From the NCBI GenBank assembly GCA_017937025.1, contig JAGBEJ010000004.1, forward strand, positions 124,001-188,000: 64,000 nt of DNA. Direction: 5' to 3'. A program made the translations under genes and the position numbers. Under the pieces are notes generated by a model that was not told the origin of the DNA, ran no database searches, and saw nothing but the letters and a program-made list of their open reading frames with translations. The DNA is from Paludibacteraceae bacterium. GTDB lineage: Bacteria > Bacteroidota > Bacteroidia > Bacteroidales > Paludibacteraceae. Shown in pieces: positions 9,461 to 17,505 of this stretch (its first letter is position 1; each line of letters begins with the position of its first letter).

Positions 9461-10420
9461 TTATAAGACTATCTTCTCCGACTCTATCTTCATTCCGCAG
9501 AGCATTTCCTGAGCGGTCATCCTTCTTTTGCCGCTAAGCTGCACACTCTTAAGTTTCAAATAACCGTCTGCGCAAGCCACTTTCAGAGTCTTCTTGCCGT
9601 CGGAAATTATCGTTCCTGGCTTTTCCTGATGGCTGACCACTTCCGCCTCAGTCTCGTAAACTTTGAGATTTCTTCTTTCTCCCGACTCGTTTTCAAGCTC
9701 CAGCCATGCAGCAGGATATGGCGACAATCCTCTGACGAGATTATGCAGCTGCTCTGCCTTTTTGCTGAAGTCCAGCCGGCATGTCTCTTTGAAAATCTTT
9801 GGCGCAGGGCGCAGTTCCTCGCTTGACTCCTGAGGAAGCGTCTTCACGTTGCCTTCCGCTATCAGGTCCACAGTCTTGACTACCAGTCCAGCTCCGATTT
9901 CCATCAGACGGTCATAGACTGTTCCGATATTATCCTCCGGCGCAATAGGCGTTTTTTCCTGAAGGATTATGTTGCCTGTGTCTATCTCGTGCTTAAGCAT
10001 AAACGTAGTCACGCCTGTTTCCTTGTCGCCGTTTATTATCGCCCAGTTGATAGGCGCAGCACCTCTGTACTGAGGCAGCAGCGAGCCGTGAAGGTTGAAT
10101 GTGCCCATCGGCGGCATGCTCCAGACAATCTCCGGCAACATCCTGAACGCCACGACTATCTGCAGGTCGGCGTTGAGCGCTTTCAGTTCGCTTATGAACG
10201 CTTCGTCCTTCAGTTTTTCCGGCTGCATGAGCTTCAGACCTTTCTCCAAGGCGTACTGCTTCACTGCCGAATACTGTATCTTGTGACCGCGTCCTGCCGG
10301 CTTGTCAGGCATGGTTACCACACCGACCACATTATATCCGCCTTCTACCAACGCCTTCAAGCTGCCAACGGCGAACTCCGGCGTTCCCATAAATACAATC
10401 CTTATGTCCTTGCTGTTCAT
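9461..10420 (-). CDS. fmt: methionyl-tRNA formyltransferase
   Basis: Formylates Met-tRNA(fMet) using 10-formyl-tetrahydrofolate, for translation initiation. The 319-residue protein has the N-terminal FMGTPEFAVGSLKAL, the PDKPAGRG loop, the signature HGSLLPQYRGAAPINWAI with catalytic Asn/His context, and a C-terminal tRNA-binding domain (about residues 210-319). It starts 9 bases after the end of nadK, indicating one transcript. No def (deformylase) gene is adjacent. Confidence 0.97.
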   Translation of the reverse strand: MNSKDIRIVFMGTPEFAVGSLKALVEGGYNVVGVVTMPDKPAGRGHKIQYSAVKQYALEKGLKLMQPEKLKDEAFISELKALNADLQIVVAFRMLPEIVWSMPPMGTFNLHGSLLPQYRGAAPINWAIINGDKETGVTTFMLKHEIDTGNIILQEKTPIAPEDNIGTVYDRLMEIGAGLVVKTVDLIAEGNVKTLPQESSEELRPAPKIFKETCRLDFSKKAEQLHNLVRGLSPYPAAWLELENESGERRNLKVYETEAEVVSHQEKPGTIISDGKKTLKVACADGYLKLKSVQLSGKRRMTAQEMLCGMKIESEKIVL

Positions 10421-10429
10421 TTTTTCTCT

Positions 10430-11314
10430 CTATTTCAATGCTGGTCTTTTGTCCACGCCCCACATCAGTTTGCTTTTCAATGTATTCAAAAAAGAGCCCT
10501 CATGCTGCTTTATAACCTTCACTACATGCTTCGCCTTGCTTATCTTAAGCTCCACGCACTCCTTGAAAAGTTCCGAACGGCCGTCGATTGAGCAAAGGAA
10601 CGAGTTTGTGCGGCTTGTCACTCTCAATTTCAGCACGCTGTCGTCGGTCACGACAAGAGGGCGTATCGTAAGCGAGTGCGGAGCCACAGGCGTCAGAATG
10701 ATGTTGTGCGCATCGGGCATCACAAGCGGTCCGCCGTTGCTCATGGAATAAGCGGTAGAGCCGGTCGGAGTAGCGATTATAAGTCCGTCGGCCTGATAAT
10801 CGACAAGGTGCTGGTCGTCAAGTTCAGTCTGTATCGTTATCATGCTCGAGCTGTCCTGCTTCAATACGGCAATTTCGTTCAGCGCCACCATTCTACCTTC
10901 GAACTTGCTGTTGCATCCGCAGTCGAGTTCAAGAGCAGTATGCTCCTCCACGACATAATCGCCGTCGAGTATTCGGTTAAGAGGACCGACAATGTCAGTG
11001 CTGGCTATGTCCGCCAGGAAGCCAAGCCTTCCAGTGTTTATACCGATAATCGGAATTTCCTTGCTGCCGACGAGCGAAGCGGTTTTCAGAAACGTTCCGT
11101 CTCCGCCTAAGCTTATCGCCATATCCGCCACCACGTCGCAGCCTTCTATCTTGTCAATATCACAGAACGTAGTCCCGAGCTGTCTCTCTGCGAAGTCACA
11201 GAATCCGCTTTCCATAGAGACTTTTATGCCTCTCTGCTTCAATATCTCGAACAAAGACCCAAGCAGAGTCAGATTCTCCTTCTTGTAGTTATTTCCGAAT
11301 ATGGCAACCTTCAT
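10430..11314 (-). CDS. nadK: NAD kinase
   Basis: Phosphorylates NAD to NADP with ATP or polyphosphate. The 294-residue protein shows the diagnostic GGDGTFLKTA motif, NTGRLGFLAD, and the PTGSTAYSMSNGGPLV NAD-binding segment. It is the first gene of the minus-strand nadK-fmt-rpe-comEC run and is divergent from exbB; the 162-base gap between the two starts would hold both promoters. Confidence 0.97.
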   Translation of the reverse strand: MKVAIFGNNYKKENLTLLGSLFEILKQRGIKVSMESGFCDFAERQLGTTFCDIDKIEGCDVVADMAISLGGDGTFLKTASLVGSKEIPIIGINTGRLGFLADIASTDIVGPLNRILDGDYVVEEHTALELDCGCNSKFEGRMVALNEIAVLKQDSSSMITIQTELDDQHLVDYQADGLIIATPTGSTAYSMSNGGPLVMPDAHNIILTPVAPHSLTIRPLVVTDDSVLKLRVTSRTNSFLCSIDGRSELFKECVELKISKAKHVVKVIKQHEGSFLNTLKSKLMWGVDKRPALK

Positions 11315-11371
11315 CTTTCTATCGTTTTACGTCCATATTAAAGCCACAAAATTAAATAAAAATACACTCTC

Positions 11372-11404
11372 TTTGTCTGCATTATGCCAAAACTATTAAT
11401 TTTG
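11372..11404 (+). promoter_or_regulatory. promoter of the exbB-exbD-tonB operon
   Basis: TTTG at 11372-11375 is followed after 21 bases by TAATTTTG at 11397-11404, matching both halves of the Bacteroidetes house-keeping promoter at permitted spacing. Transcription would start near 11410, giving a leader of about 65 bases before the exbB ATG at 11477. Confidence 0.65.
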
Positions 11405-11476
11405 CACATATTATGTGCCTTCAGTGACACTTGAACTTAAGATTATTAATCTAAACACTTTATATTATAAGCAATT

Positions 11477-12154
11477 ATGTTATCTACAATTCTTCTTCAG
11501 GCAGTTGAGCCAACCGCACAAACTCAACAGGAGATGTCAATAATGGACTTAGCACTCGCAGGAGGCTGGATTATGATTCCGCTCGCGCTTCTGCTCATCA
11601 TCGCAGTCTATATTATAATAGAGCGTTACGTAGTGCTGCGCCGCGCTTCTCAGGAGGATACTTCCTTCATGAACCGCATCAAGGACTACATCTTCGAAGG
11701 CAAGGTTGAATCCGCCATTAACCTGTGCAAGCAGACCGACACTCCTTCTGCCAGAATGATAGAAAAAGGCATCTCACGCCTCGGACGTCCAATGAGCGAC
11801 GTGCTCGTGGCAATAGAGAACGTCGGCAACCTTGAGGTCGGCAAGCTCGAGAACGGTCTCGGACTGCTCGCTACAATCGCCGGCGGAGGTCCTATGATTG
11901 GATTCTTCGGTACTGTAATCGGTATGGTTCAGGCATTCTCAGAGGTGGCAAGCAACGGCAACACCATCGCGCTCGACCAGCTCGCAGGCGGCATCTACAC
12001 CGCCATGGTGACAACTGTTGCCGGACTGTTTGTCGGCATCGTGGCTTACTTCGGATACAACTACCTCGTGATGCGCGTCGATAAGATCATGCACAACCTC
12101 GAGGCACGCAACGTGGAGTTCCTCGACATGCTTAACGAGCCTGCGGCTAAGTAA
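11477..12154 (+). CDS. exbB: MotA/TolQ/ExbB proton channel protein
   Basis: A 225-residue inner-membrane protein, the scaffold of the ExbB-ExbD-TonB motor that uses the proton gradient to energise TonB-dependent outer-membrane transporters. Three membrane spans are visible: near residues 30-55, then two in the conserved C-terminal core containing LATIAGGGPMIGFFGTVIGM and the glycine-rich YTAMVTTVAGLFVGIVAYF. It is first in an operon with exbD (24 bases downstream) and tonB. A full promoter match lies about 70-105 bases upstream. Confidence 0.93.
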   Translation: MLSTILLQAVEPTAQTQQEMSIMDLALAGGWIMIPLALLLIIAVYIIIERYVVLRRASQEDTSFMNRIKDYIFEGKVESAINLCKQTDTPSARMIEKGISRLGRPMSDVLVAIENVGNLEVGKLENGLGLLATIAGGGPMIGFFGTVIGMVQAFSEVASNGNTIALDQLAGGIYTAMVTTVAGLFVGIVAYFGYNYLVMRVDKIMHNLEARNVEFLDMLNEPAAK

Positions 12155-12178
12155 TTCACAACAAAAAACACTTGAACC

Positions 12179-12592
12179 ATGGCTCTTAAAAGAAGAAACC
12201 GCATAAGCGCATCATTCAATATGTCTTCGATGACAGACATGATGTTCCTTTTGTTACTGTTCTTTATGATCGCCTCTACAATGTCAGCGCCTAACGACCT
12301 GCGCATCAAACTGCCGCAAAGCAGCTCAAACCACTCCACCAAGGTGGTGCTCGTGAAGGTGAGCATAGACAACGACGGAAACTACTCGGTTGCAAAGGGC
12401 AACGAAGCGAGCATGTCGATACAGCCAGAGCAGCTGGAGGGATTCCTCGTGGACGCAATGGCCAACGACACGACAACATTCATATCGCTGCACGCCGACG
12501 AGAACAGACCTTACAGCGAAATCGTCAACGTGCTCGACATAGCGAACAAAAACAAACTGAAAATCGTGCTTGCGACCAAGCCAGCAGAGTAA
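12179..12592 (+). CDS. exbD: ExbD/TolR biopolymer transport protein
   Basis: A 137-residue protein with a short cytoplasmic N-terminus, one membrane span (SMTDMMFLLLLFFMIASTM) carrying the conserved Asp (D in SMTDMMF) needed for proton translocation, and a periplasmic domain. It would pair with the ExbB upstream and the TonB downstream. Many Bacteroidales carry two exbD copies in such operons; only one is present here. Confidence 0.92.
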   Translation: MALKRRNRISASFNMSSMTDMMFLLLLFFMIASTMSAPNDLRIKLPQSSSNHSTKVVLVKVSIDNDGNYSVAKGNEASMSIQPEQLEGFLVDAMANDTTTFISLHADENRPYSEIVNVLDIANKNKLKIVLATKPAE

Positions 12593-12602
12593 CTTTTCGC
12601 TT

Positions 12603-13436
12603 ATGAACTACAACCTCAGACAAGCACAAATAATAGGAAGCATCGGAACGGCGGTTTTCGTCATTCTGCTGTTGCTCCTGCTGCTTTTAGTCAAGATGCG
12701 CCACGACATCATCGACCCACCTGTAAACCAGGTTGAGGTGGAGATGGACATGGGCGACCTGGGCGGCACATTCGGCGACGGAGCCGACGGCACGCCTGCT
12801 CCAGAGGTGACGACTCCACCCGTCGAGCCTATCACCGCGCCTACACCAAAACCTGCGCCTCCAGCCGAGCCTGTCATGACACAGGAAGACCCTTCGGTCG
12901 TTGCCGCAAGAGCCGAGAAGAAGAAGGCTGAGGAAAAGCGCAGACAGGAACTCGCTGCTGAGAAAGCTGCCAAGGCAGCAGAACAAGCGCGAATAGCCGC
13001 TGAACAGAAAGCCGCAGCCGAAAAGAAAGCGAAGGAGGACAAGGCAAGAGCATTGACTGCCGGAGCATTCGGCAAGGGCGGCACATCGACTTCTGGCAAC
13101 GGACCTGGCGGAGACGGCACTGGCTTGAAGCCGGGCAACCCATTGGGCAAAGGCAAAAATAATCCCAAAGGTGTAAACATTGGACGTGACGTAACAAATG
13201 GAACCTTTTTTAAACCTGCATATAATGCTGATCAGGAAGGCAAAATTGTCATACGCATTACTGTAGATAAACAAGGAAATGTGATAGGCACAGACATAAT
13301 CCAGGGAACGACCATTTCCGACGAGGCGTTGCGCAACGAAAGCAAAGCCATGGCAAGAAAGACAAAATTCAATGCCGACCCAAAAGCTCCAGAAAAACAG
13401 TATGGTACAATAACTTATGAGTTTAAGAAAAGATAA
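12603..13436 (+). CDS. tonB: TonB-family energy transducer
   Basis: A 277-residue protein with one N-terminal membrane span (about residues 12-32), a proline-rich stretch (PEVTTPPVEPITAPTPKPAP) followed by a long Ala/Lys/Glu coiled-coil-like region, then a C-terminal TonB domain of about 90 residues (from NGTFFKPAYNA onwards). The longest frame begins at 12570, but ATG at 12603 (MNYNLRQ) fits better because it follows the exbD stop by 10 bases and puts the membrane span near the N-terminus. The last 300 bases, which encode the C-terminal domain, are clearly more AT-rich than the rest of the gene. Confidence 0.9.
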   Translation: MNYNLRQAQIIGSIGTAVFVILLLLLLLLVKMRHDIIDPPVNQVEVEMDMGDLGGTFGDGADGTPAPEVTTPPVEPITAPTPKPAPPAEPVMTQEDPSVVAARAEKKKAEEKRRQELAAEKAAKAAEQARIAAEQKAAAEKKAKEDKARALTAGAFGKGGTSTSGNGPGGDGTGLKPGNPLGKGKNNPKGVNIGRDVTNGTFFKPAYNADQEGKIVIRITVDKQGNVIGTDIIQGTTISDEALRNESKAMARKTKFNADPKAPEKQYGTITYEFKKR

Positions 13437-13445
13437 GATCAGACT

Positions 13446-13997
13446 ATGAGCAAAAAGATATACGTTTTCCTCGCTCAGGGCTTCGAGATAACCGAAGCGC
13501 TCGCGACTGTCGATGTTCTGCGCAGAGCGAAACTCGACACACAGACTGTATCCATAACATCGTCATTGGATGTGGAAAGCAGCAATGGCATCACAGTGAA
13601 AGCCGACACGCTTTTCAGCGACATCGACGCTTCGTCGGCCGACATGCTTCTGCTCCCTGGCGGAATGCCGGGAACACTGAACCTGGAGGCCTTCAAGCCG
13701 CTGACCGACCTTGTGGCATCATTCCACAAAGAAGGCAAATTCCTGGCTGCTATATGCGCTGCACCATCCATCTTCGGGCATCTGGGTCTGCTGAAAGGCA
13801 AGGAAGCCATCTGCTACCCAGGCTTCGAGAACGAGCTTGAGGGCGCAAAACTTTCGTCAAGAAGCGTTGTTCGCGACGGCAACATAATCACAGCCAAGGG
13901 CATGGGAGTGTCATGCTATTTCGCTTTAGAAATAATCAAAACGCTGCTCAACGATGAGACTGCCTGCCAAGTTGCTGAATCAGCTATCATAGAATAA
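13446..13997 (+). CDS. DJ-1/PfpI-family protein
   Basis: A 183-residue single-domain protein of the DJ-1/ThiJ/PfpI superfamily. The nucleophile-elbow cysteine is in FLAAICAAPSIFGHLG (about C104), and GFEITEAL near the N-terminus holds the conserved Glu. Family members act as deglycases, chaperones or oxidative-stress factors; the exact activity here is unknown. It follows tonB by 9 bases and a terminator follows it, so it ends the exbB operon. Confidence 0.92.
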   Translation: MSKKIYVFLAQGFEITEALATVDVLRRAKLDTQTVSITSSLDVESSNGITVKADTLFSDIDASSADMLLLPGGMPGTLNLEAFKPLTDLVASFHKEGKFLAAICAAPSIFGHLGLLKGKEAICYPGFENELEGAKLSSRSVVRDGNIITAKGMGVSCYFALEIIKTLLNDETACQVAESAIIE

Positions 13998-14020
13998 ATC
14001 GTACGACAGCATACATAAAT

Positions 14021-14050
14021 AAAAAAGCCGCATTTTCATGCGGCTTTTTT
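14021..14050 (+). terminator. rho-independent terminator of the exbB-DJ-1 operon
   Basis: AAAAAAGCCGCA, a short loop and TGCGGCTTTTTT form a stable hairpin with a T-run on the plus strand, 24 bases after the last stop codon. Confidence 0.85.
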
Positions 14051-14110
14051 ATTACACTCAATCCAAATGAGCTGTGGCATAAACTTGCTGTGCCACCTTA
14101 ACATACGGAC

Positions 14111-14148
14111 AAAAAAATAGCCTTGCTTTTCAGCAAGGCTATTTTTTA
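14111..14148 (-). terminator. terminator for the small lipoprotein gene
   Basis: AAAAAATAGCCTTGCT and AGCAAGGCTATTTTTT pair almost perfectly. The hairpin lies just past the stop of the minus-strand gene at 14163 and is A/T-flanked on both sides, so it may work in either direction. Confidence 0.8.
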
Positions 14149-14162
14149 TTTAAGATGTCGTA

Positions 14163-14576
14163 TTACTTCTTGATGAAAGTGAACTTATCAACATCTGGGC
14201 AAGTCTTCTCGATCTCAGCCATCTTAGCCATTGCTGCGAACATCTCGCCCATAGCCTCTTCTTCCTTGCCTTCATACTTCTTCTCAACTGCCTTCTGAGC
14301 CTCTTCCATAGCCTTCATGCAGTTTGCCTCAGCATCCTGAAGTCTCTTCAAGTCATCACCCTGTGGGTTGAAGTCCTTGTTAGCGTCAAGGAATGCCTGA
14401 GCTGCCTTAGCCTGCTCAACTACAGCGTCGAATACTGCAGTGTAAGTTCCAGTCTCTGCTGCCTTAGCGTAAGCCTTAGCACCGTTGTCGAAGATCTCAA
14501 CAGCCTCGTCTACTGGAGACTTTGAGCAAGAAACCATTACTGCTACAAGTGACAATACGAATAATACCTTTTTCAT
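14163..14576 (-). CDS. small alanine-rich lipoprotein of unknown function
   Basis: A 137-residue protein with a lipoprotein signal peptide (FVLSLVAVMVSC, acylated Cys about residue 17). The mature part is strongly helical, rich in Ala, Glu and Lys (for example AYAKAAETG and EAQKAVEKKYEGKEEEA). It is probably anchored in a membrane facing the periplasm. I do not recognise a named family. It is a single-gene unit with its own terminator, and the minus strand upstream carries TATATTTG (14611-14618), a possible -7 element. Clean start and strong codon structure make it a real gene. Confidence 0.85.
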   Translation of the reverse strand: MKKVLFVLSLVAVMVSCSKSPVDEAVEIFDNGAKAYAKAAETGTYTAVFDAVVEQAKAAQAFLDANKDFNPQGDDLKRLQDAEANCMKAMEEAQKAVEKKYEGKEEEAMGEMFAAMAKMAEIEKTCPDVDKFTFIKK

Positions 14577-14697
14577 AATAAATTTTGTTTTTGTTTATAA
14601 AATATGGGTGCAAATATAGATAATATTTTTAATACTGTATCGTGAATGATTAAAATAATTAAACATTGTAGTGGCATTTAACGTTAAAGGCGAAATC

Positions 14698-16359
14698 CTA
14701 TTCTGCCTTGAGGTCAATGAACCTGAAGTTGCTGCCGTCGAACAAGCCTTTGTCGCTCAGTTTTAGTTCCGGTATCACCAGCAACGCCATGAACGACAGC
14801 GTCATAAACGGAGCGTGGAAGCCTGAGCCCATGCCTATGACCTTTGCGTTCAGCCTTTTATAAGCATTCGCAACATCCCTTCCGTACATATTAGACATCA
14901 AGCCGGCAAAAGGCAACTTCAGCTCTTCAACGCCTTCATCGTCCACAGCCACCATTCCGCCCTTCATCTCCACAAGCCTGTTTACCGCTCTTACGATAGA
15001 CTCGTCATCGACACCGACACACAAAATATTGTGGCAATCATGAGATATGGTGCTGCCCAAGGCGCCGCACTTCAGACCGAATCCTTTTATGTATGCGACC
15101 GACGGCTTTGCGTCCTTCTCGTATCTATTCACAACGACCATCTTCAGGACATCCTTGTCGGCGGATGCCTTTATCGCTCCGTTCTCGACTGCCAGCGCCA
15201 CTTGCTCTTTCTTTGTACGGAGATTGCCGTCCTCTGCCACAATAACGTTAACCAAAGCCTCGTCGCCGTCGGCTTTCACGAGAATATCCTCCTCCGTTAT
15301 GCAGCCATGGTTCATGATATTCGGAACGTCATCTTCTGCGTATTTCTTCTTTTCACGCCAGAACACAGGACTGACACCATCCTCGTCATAAACTTTTTCT
15401 CCGTCTATATATGTCTGCTTCACGTTCCAGTTCTTATCAAGGATTATAAATTCCGCCCTCTCGCCCACTTTTATTTTTCCGTGCTTTATACCGTAATGCT
15501 TCACTGCATTAAGGAATCCTGCCTTGATGACATTCAGGACACGGCATCCACGCCTGACTGCCTCGGCACACATCTTGTCTATATATCCGTCCAGCAAGTC
15601 ATCTGGATGCTTGTCGTCAGCGCACATCATGACATTGTCCGGATACATGTCTATAAGCGGACACAAGGCATCGAAGTTCCTGGCCGCGCTTCCTTCCCTT
15701 ATCAGGATTTTCATTCCTTTCTTTATCTTTTCCTCAGCTTCCTGAAGCGTGGAACATTCATGGTCGGTGCTTATTCCAGCCGAGACATATTTTGCAAGTC
15801 CGTCGCCCGACAATGCAGGAGCGTGTCCGTCTATTGGCTTGCCGTATTTCTTGGCTATTTCAATCTTCGCCATGACATCGGCATCGTCATTCAACACCCC
15901 GACATAATTCATCATCTCGGACAGCAAGCCCACTTCTTTCCTCCTCATCAGCCTCTCTATGGCATCCGGGCCAAGAACCGCTCCAGAAGTCTCAAACGAT
16001 GTGGCTGGCACACATGACGGAGCGCCGAACAGGAAGTTGAACCTCACTCTCTTGCTGTCTTCTATCATGAAGTCCACGCCTGGCTCGCCCAGTACATTAG
16101 CGATCTCATGCGGGTCGGTCACAACGCCGACTACGCCATGGCGCACTGCTATTCTCGCGAATTCGGCAGGCGTCAGCATGGAGCTTTCGATATGCACATG
16201 AGCATCAATCAAGCCCTGCATAATGTAATCCATGCCGTCGGGAAGACTGTCGTCGCGCTCGATGCTGACTATCACGCCGTCCGACAAGGTAATGACTGCC
16301 TTGTATATGTCTTCATTTATGACATCTACCAGATTTCCCTTTATCTCTACATTTCCCAT
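14698..16359 (-). CDS. ade: adenine deaminase
   Basis: Deaminates adenine to hypoxanthine in purine salvage. The 553-residue amidohydrolase-superfamily protein has the first metal-binding motif MQGLIDAHVHIESSMLTP, then GHAPALSGDGL, STDHECST and the C-terminal domain with GSTISHDCHNILCVG typical of the Ade family. Length is close to other bacterial Ade proteins (about 540-600). The next minus-strand gene upstream is an uncharacterised 184-residue protein 15 bases away, so they may be cotranscribed. Confidence 0.95.
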   Translation of the reverse strand: MGNVEIKGNLVDVINEDIYKAVITLSDGVIVSIERDDSLPDGMDYIMQGLIDAHVHIESSMLTPAEFARIAVRHGVVGVVTDPHEIANVLGEPGVDFMIEDSKRVRFNFLFGAPSCVPATSFETSGAVLGPDAIERLMRRKEVGLLSEMMNYVGVLNDDADVMAKIEIAKKYGKPIDGHAPALSGDGLAKYVSAGISTDHECSTLQEAEEKIKKGMKILIREGSAARNFDALCPLIDMYPDNVMMCADDKHPDDLLDGYIDKMCAEAVRRGCRVLNVIKAGFLNAVKHYGIKHGKIKVGERAEFIILDKNWNVKQTYIDGEKVYDEDGVSPVFWREKKKYAEDDVPNIMNHGCITEEDILVKADGDEALVNVIVAEDGNLRTKKEQVALAVENGAIKASADKDVLKMVVVNRYEKDAKPSVAYIKGFGLKCGALGSTISHDCHNILCVGVDDESIVRAVNRLVEMKGGMVAVDDEGVEELKLPFAGLMSNMYGRDVANAYKRLNAKVIGMGSGFHAPFMTLSFMALLVIPELKLSDKGLFDGSNFRFIDLKAE

Positions 16360-16373
16360 TTTGCCTGCTCTTA

Positions 16374-16928
16374 TTAATTCCCCACTTTCTGCAATGAGTA
16401 TCCAAGTTTATGCAGTTCAACTGCCGCGCCTATCGCGAACATCGCCCGGCACGCCCTCGCGAACACATAAAACGCCATAGGACTCTGCGGCTCCACGTTC
16501 TCATATCTTATCGCGCTGACAGCCACATCCGCCAGACTCTGCGCCAAAGACACTATCTGCTTGTTTTCATTGCCGCCTTTCTTGCACTTCAATATGTCGC
16601 AGACAATATGGTCGTCCATATTGTCGAATCCGTCTGTGCCGTAGAGACTCTCGTAAGCATCGCCCTTGTGGTTCTGCCAGTCAGCGTCCCAATAATGCGC
16701 CGCGGCCATGCCTATGTATGCCGCCCAAGCCACTGCCACAGTAGGATATTCGTTAATCTGCGAGACTGCGTCCGCCATATAGTTCGGCTCTATTCTTTTC
16801 CAGAAGTCCTTCAAGTCGTCGCTCTCGAGCATCTTGCCGCCTAAAGCGCCCTTCGATGTGCTTATCTCCACCAGTCCGGTGCGGAGCCGTTGCTCGAATC
16901 TGTCCAGTTGTCCTTTGTCAATGTCCAT
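16374..16928 (-). CDS. conserved protein of unknown function
   Basis: A 184-residue soluble, helix-rich protein with no signal peptide or clear membrane span. Notable segments are VAVAWAAYIGMAAAHYWDADW in the middle (over-long hydrophobic face but with charged ends) and SPMAFYVFARACRAMFAIG near the C-terminus. I cannot assign a family. It lies between ade (15 bases downstream) and the prolyl-tRNA editing gene (1 base between stop of that gene's neighbour and this start), so three minus-strand genes appear cotranscribed. Confidence 0.75.
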   Translation of the reverse strand: MDIDKGQLDRFEQRLRTGLVEISTSKGALGGKMLESDDLKDFWKRIEPNYMADAVSQINEYPTVAVAWAAYIGMAAAHYWDADWQNHKGDAYESLYGTDGFDNMDDHIVCDILKCKKGGNENKQIVSLAQSLADVAVSAIRYENVEPQSPMAFYVFARACRAMFAIGAAVELHKLGYSLQKVGN

Positions 16929-16929
16929 A

Positions 16930-17451
16930 TCAATATAAATTAATGTATTCGTAAGTGTTGCCTATGCCGTCGAGATACTTGCTGAACGCCTCGAACGACA
17001 GCACGACCGTGCCACGGCAATCGTTGGGGTGGAACGACAGCTTCTCCGCCTTCCTGATATTCTCGTCAAGGAAAAGGTGCACGTGGTTCTCCGTGTCGTT
17101 TATCAGTCCGAAAGGCGACACGCTGCCCGGCTCAAGTCCCAAGTACTTCATCATCCTCTCTGCCGAGGCGAATGACAGTTTGCCGCACGAAGGCAGTCCC
17201 TGCGAGACGAGCGTAGCCTTGAGCCTCTGCTCCAAATCATGGATGTCCAGATTGTGGTCACAGTCAAAGCACACAAGGTAATGCTTGTTGCCCTTGTGGT
17301 TGCGGAAAAACAGGTTCTTGCAGTGCATGGAACCGTCGTCCTTCCACCATCGCTTCGCTTCCTCTATGGTTTTGCCTTCAGGGTGATTGTAATTCTCAAA
17401 CGGGATTTCGTGTTCCCTCAGATAATTCAAGACTGTTTCTTCTCGTGTCAT
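16930..17451 (-). CDS. YbaK/ProX-type aminoacyl-tRNA deacylase
   Basis: A 173-residue single-domain protein of the YbaK/prolyl-tRNA-editing fold (PrdX/ProXp-ala type), which hydrolyses mischarged tRNA such as Ala-tRNA(Pro). Visible features are the N-terminal FENYNHPEGKTIEEAKRWW, HCKNLFFRN with the catalytic-lysine region, and SVSPFGLINDTENHVHLFLD near the C-terminus, all typical of PrdX-like proteins. Free-standing editing domains are common where ProRS lacks the insertion domain. It starts an apparent three-gene run with the next two minus-strand genes. Confidence 0.88.
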   Translation of the reverse strand: MTREETVLNYLREHEIPFENYNHPEGKTIEEAKRWWKDDGSMHCKNLFFRNHKGNKHYLVCFDCDHNLDIHDLEQRLKATLVSQGLPSCGKLSFASAERMMKYLGLEPGSVSPFGLINDTENHVHLFLDENIRKAEKLSFHPNDCRGTVVLSFEAFSKYLDGIGNTYEYINLY

Positions 17452-17454
17452 AAT

Positions 17455-17488
17455 AAAAAAGGCAGAGCCCCTTGAAAGACTCTGCCTT
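17455..17488 (-). terminator. terminator downstream of the DUF4139 gene
   Basis: GGCAGAG and CTCTGCC form a hairpin that is followed on the minus strand by a run of T (17460-17455). It lies 18 bases past the stop of the gene at 17506. Confidence 0.75.
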
Positions 17489-17505
17489 CAAAATTAATTG
17501 TTTTT

